A stretch of DNA of 7,717 nucleotides from Geoglobus sp. Its GTDB lineage: Archaea; Halobacteriota; Archaeoglobi; Archaeoglobales; Archaeoglobaceae. Within the stretch, counting starts at the first letter, position 1. Every line of letters begins with the position of its first letter. The stretch spans positions 1-7,717 of the forward strand of contig JALUWC010000448.1 of assembly GCA_027019885.1 (NCBI GenBank), read 5' to 3'. Positions 5,806 to 7,717 of the stretch are shown piece by piece. Position numbers and translations under genes: made by a program. A model generated the notes under the pieces. The model was given only the letters and a program-made list of their open reading frames with translations, was not told where the DNA came from and did no database searches.

Positions 5806-7311
5806 TCACCTACCGAGAATTTCCAGAAAGTACCCCAAATCTTCCTTTCCAACACCTCTGACAGCATAGAGAGAAACAAAATATATCGCTGCCCCTACCA
5901 GCACAACAGCGATACCTTCGAGTATTGTTGTGGGTGTCGCGTAAATCAGAAATACAAGCATTATCAGACTTGCGATTACGGGTTTTAAGATATGGGATGG
6001 TGAGAAGAAAATTCCGAACTCTCTCTTGGAGAGGTAGGCAAGAATGCTCCAGACTGCCACGTTTGAAGTAAGCGTGGCTATTGCAGCACCGACAATGCCT
6101 AATGCTGGAATCATAACATAATTCAGCGCGATATTCATCACCATTCCAAGAAGAATCGCTCTAACGGGATACTCAGGCTTCTCCTTGGCGTTGAATATCA
6201 CACCCCAGAATCCAACGGCGCTTCTGAGTATCAGAAATGACAGCACCCAGAAAACTGGAATAGCCGCAAGATATTTGGATCCGTAAACAGCGAGCACAAC
6301 TTCTTTCGAAATTGCAGGCAGTCCGATAGATGCCGGTACTGCAAGCATTGCCGAGTACTTAAAAACCCTGTTGAATGCGTTCTCCAGATCTCTGCCTTCA
6401 AGCTGGACGAAAACCGGAAACAGGACTGCAGGCAGTGAGAGAATTCCTGCAACTGCGCCTATAATGCTGTAGCTCGCCCTGTAGTAACCGACATACTCGG
6501 CCGACATGAACATACCTATCATAACTGAATCAACATATGCAAAGACCGTCCAGGCTATGCTCCCGATGGTAAGGTAACCAGTGAACCTGACAACCCTTCT
6601 CAACTCGATTCTTTCAATACTACCGAAAATGCATTCCCCGTAGTTCCGAAATAACAGTATTGCAAGAACACAAATTGACGCCAGTGTGGCAATTATAAAA
6701 CCGAAAAGAGCGCCAATAACCGAATAGCCGAGAAAAACGAGAATAACGATACTTGTAACTCTGAAGAGCTCATAAGTGATCGATTTTATAAAATTCGCCC
6801 TGAAGTCATTCAGACCGTTGAAAATACCTGTAAGAAACCCAGACAATGAATATAAAAATATAAATATGGAGACAATTTTTATTGGAATCGTCAGCCTCTC
6901 ATCATGAAATGCATAAACCGCGAGATGCCCTGAAAGAGTAAACAGAGAGAATGCGGATATCGTCATCAGAACAATTTTCATCTTTGCAAGTTCTCTGATG
7001 TACCCTCTGAGCATGGGCAGATTGTTCTTACCCAGAGCAAATGAAACATATCTTATCACCGTCTGATTAATTCCCAGATCGGTGAACACCAGAACAAGAA
7101 ATGCGATTGAAATGCTCAGGGAGTATATTCCAAAATTATCCGGTCCAAGAGCTCTCGCCAGGAACACAGTTATTATCAGCCCGGATACATTACCGATAAG
7201 TGTCGCAGAACTGTTGTATACTGCATTTCTGGCAACCTTTCGGGCTATCACGAGTTGAGTTTTGTCAGAGGGAAATTTAATCTTTTGTTCAGCGTAGTTT
7301 TTCAACAGCAT
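5806..7311 (-). CDS. Wzx-type polysaccharide/lipid-linked glycan flippase
   Basis: This 501-residue polytopic membrane protein belongs to the polysaccharide biosynthesis (Wzx/RfbX, MOP superfamily) transporters. The N-terminal signature is visible: ARNAVYNSSATLIGN leads into the first helix, then ARALGPDNFGIYSL and a helix ending FTDLGINQTVIRYVS. Hydrophobic segments continue throughout, in keeping with 12-14 helices, and the length is usual for the family. Such proteins flip lipid-linked oligosaccharides across the membrane for surface glycan assembly. ATG 7311 is directly preceded by an in-frame TGA, so it is the earliest possible start. No good ribosome site is seen; GTG at about residue 21 is an alternative. 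It lies 74 bases upstream of the RHH start on the same strand but is probably a separate unit, because a promoter-like region intervenes. The glycan carried is not identifiable. Confidence 0.88.
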   Translation of the reverse strand: MLLKNYAEQKIKFPSDKTQLVIARKVARNAVYNSSATLIGNVSGLIITVFLARALGPDNFGIYSLSISIAFLVLVFTDLGINQTVIRYVSFALGKNNLPMLRGYIRELAKMKIVLMTISAFSLFTLSGHLAVYAFHDERLTIPIKIVSIFIFLYSLSGFLTGIFNGLNDFRANFIKSITYELFRVTSIVILVFLGYSVIGALFGFIIATLASICVLAILLFRNYGECIFGSIERIELRRVVRFTGYLTIGSIAWTVFAYVDSVMIGMFMSAEYVGYYRASYSIIGAVAGILSLPAVLFPVFVQLEGRDLENAFNRVFKYSAMLAVPASIGLPAISKEVVLAVYGSKYLAAIPVFWVLSFLILRSAVGFWGVIFNAKEKPEYPVRAILLGMVMNIALNYVMIPALGIVGAAIATLTSNVAVWSILAYLSKREFGIFFSPSHILKPVIASLIMLVFLIYATPTTILEGIAVVLVGAAIYFVSLYAVRGVGKEDLGYFLEILGR

Positions 7312-7406
7312 TCAGTGTCCGCATATCTGTCAAACACCTTAATGATCTCTGGCCTTTGACTGCGATTCTGACTGGCCGCTGACCCAAAAGATGTCCAACC
7401 GTCAAA

Positions 7407-7414
7407 TTTAATAA
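7407..7414 (+). promoter_or_regulatory. TATA box for a leaderless transcript of the SCP-2-like gene
   Basis: TTTAATAA, preceded by GTCAAA, is centred about 26 bases before ATG 7436. There is no Shine-Dalgarno sequence before that ATG. This geometry is the standard one for archaeal leaderless genes. Confidence 0.55.
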
Positions 7415-7435
7415 TTTACGAAATCAAATAAGCCT

Positions 7436-7717
7436 ATGCCAGAGCTTTTTTCTGAGGAGTGGGTTAAAGAATACATGAAACTTCTCAATCAAAGCAGGGA
7501 GTACGAAAATGCTGCAAAAGACTGGGAAGGAGATTTTCTTTTTGTTGTGGAGCCAGATGAGGGGCTTGAAAAGCCAATGCACGTTTATCTTGACCTCTAT
7601 CATGGAAAGGCAAGGGATGGATTTGTTGTTGGCGATCCGTCAGAGGTAAAGCCGGCGTTTGAATTCAGAGGAAAGTACTCCAGCTGGAAAAAGCTGATGG
7701 ATGGCGAGATTGATCCA
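7436..7717 (+). CDS. SCP-2 sterol-transfer-like protein (partial, cut by right edge)
   Basis: The frame opens at ATG 7436 (MPELFSEEWVKEYMKLLNQS) and stays open to the window end, giving 94 residues. The N-terminal SEEWVKEYMKLLNQSREYENAAKDWEGDF, a strand FLFVVEP, and a strand-rich middle (HVYLDLYHGKARDGFVVGD) match archaeal SCP-2/sterol-carrier-like proteins. These are small soluble proteins thought to bind hydrophobic ligands such as acyl chains. The C-terminal part of the domain is missing, so a fused domain cannot be excluded. It diverges from the flippase gene with a 124-base gap, and its function has no visible link to the sulfate operon. Confidence 0.65.
   Translation, partial: MPELFSEEWVKEYMKLLNQSREYENAAKDWEGDFLFVVEPDEGLEKPMHVYLDLYHGKARDGFVVGDPSEVKPAFEFRGKYSSWKKLMDGEIDP

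Noticed and set aside
7289..7324. An 11-codon upstream frame (MRTLNAVEKLR) with a nearby AAGGTG, overlapping the flippase start
   Set aside because: It could be a regulatory leader peptide, but it is very short and the AAGGTG spacing is only moderate; chance is as likely.
7346..7383. Repeated CTGGCC motifs between the divergent flippase and SCP-2-like genes
   Set aside because: The arms do not pair into a convincing hairpin and only 6 bases repeat; no known site recognised.
1..7717. CRISPR arrays, tRNA/rRNA genes, insertion sequences
   Set aside because: No regularly spaced repeats with spacers, no tRNA-like cloverleaf or T-loop noticed, and no transposase-like protein in any frame.

Overview
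The window looks like chromosomal DNA of a thermophilic euryarchaeon, possibly from or near the Archaeoglobales. I infer this from Shine-Dalgarno sequences matching the archaeal 16S 3' end (GAGGTGAT and variants), an apparently leaderless promoter with an archaeal TATA box, frequent AGG/AGA arginine codons, Glu/Lys/Ile-rich proteins and archaeal-type gene families. The genus is not proven by anything seen here.

Left edge (1-556, + strand): the tail of a VapB-like antitoxin overlaps a PIN-domain (VapC-like) toxin gene. The toxin carries two independent lesions: a first catalytic Asp changed to Asn, and a frameshift near 316-329. The short gap that follows (557-700) encodes a stretch resembling a sulfatase C-terminus and may be a gene remnant.

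Centre (701-5731, - strand): a tightly packed six-gene unit, read right to left. The order is a small ribbon-helix-helix (RHH) protein, ATP sulfurylase (sat), a DHH-family phosphoesterase, an alkaline-phosphatase-superfamily enzyme, APS kinase (cysC) and a TauE/SafE-type anion permease. Gaps are 4 to 18 bases, or a 4-base TTGA overlap, so the genes are almost certainly co-transcribed. Sat and CysC together convert sulfate to PAPS. The DHH enzyme is a good candidate for clearing pAp, the by-product of PAPS-using sulfotransferases. The permease would move sulfate or a related anion. The alkaline-phosphatase-like enzyme has a complete active site but no assigned substrate. Neither APS reductase nor PAPS reductase nor a sulfotransferase lies in the window, so the PAPS consumer is elsewhere.

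Upstream of the RHH gene is a set of near-identical AT-rich units spaced about 10 bp apart, with an 18-bp perfect palindrome. It lies over the likely promoter and looks like an operator for a tandem-binding RHH protein, so the operon may be autoregulated.

Right side (5806-7717): a polysaccharide flippase of the Wzx type lies upstream of the sulfate operon on the same strand. Diverging from it on the + strand is the start of an SCP-2-like protein that runs off the window. No tRNA, rRNA, CRISPR array or insertion sequence was seen, and no stretch over 300 bases lacks a gene.
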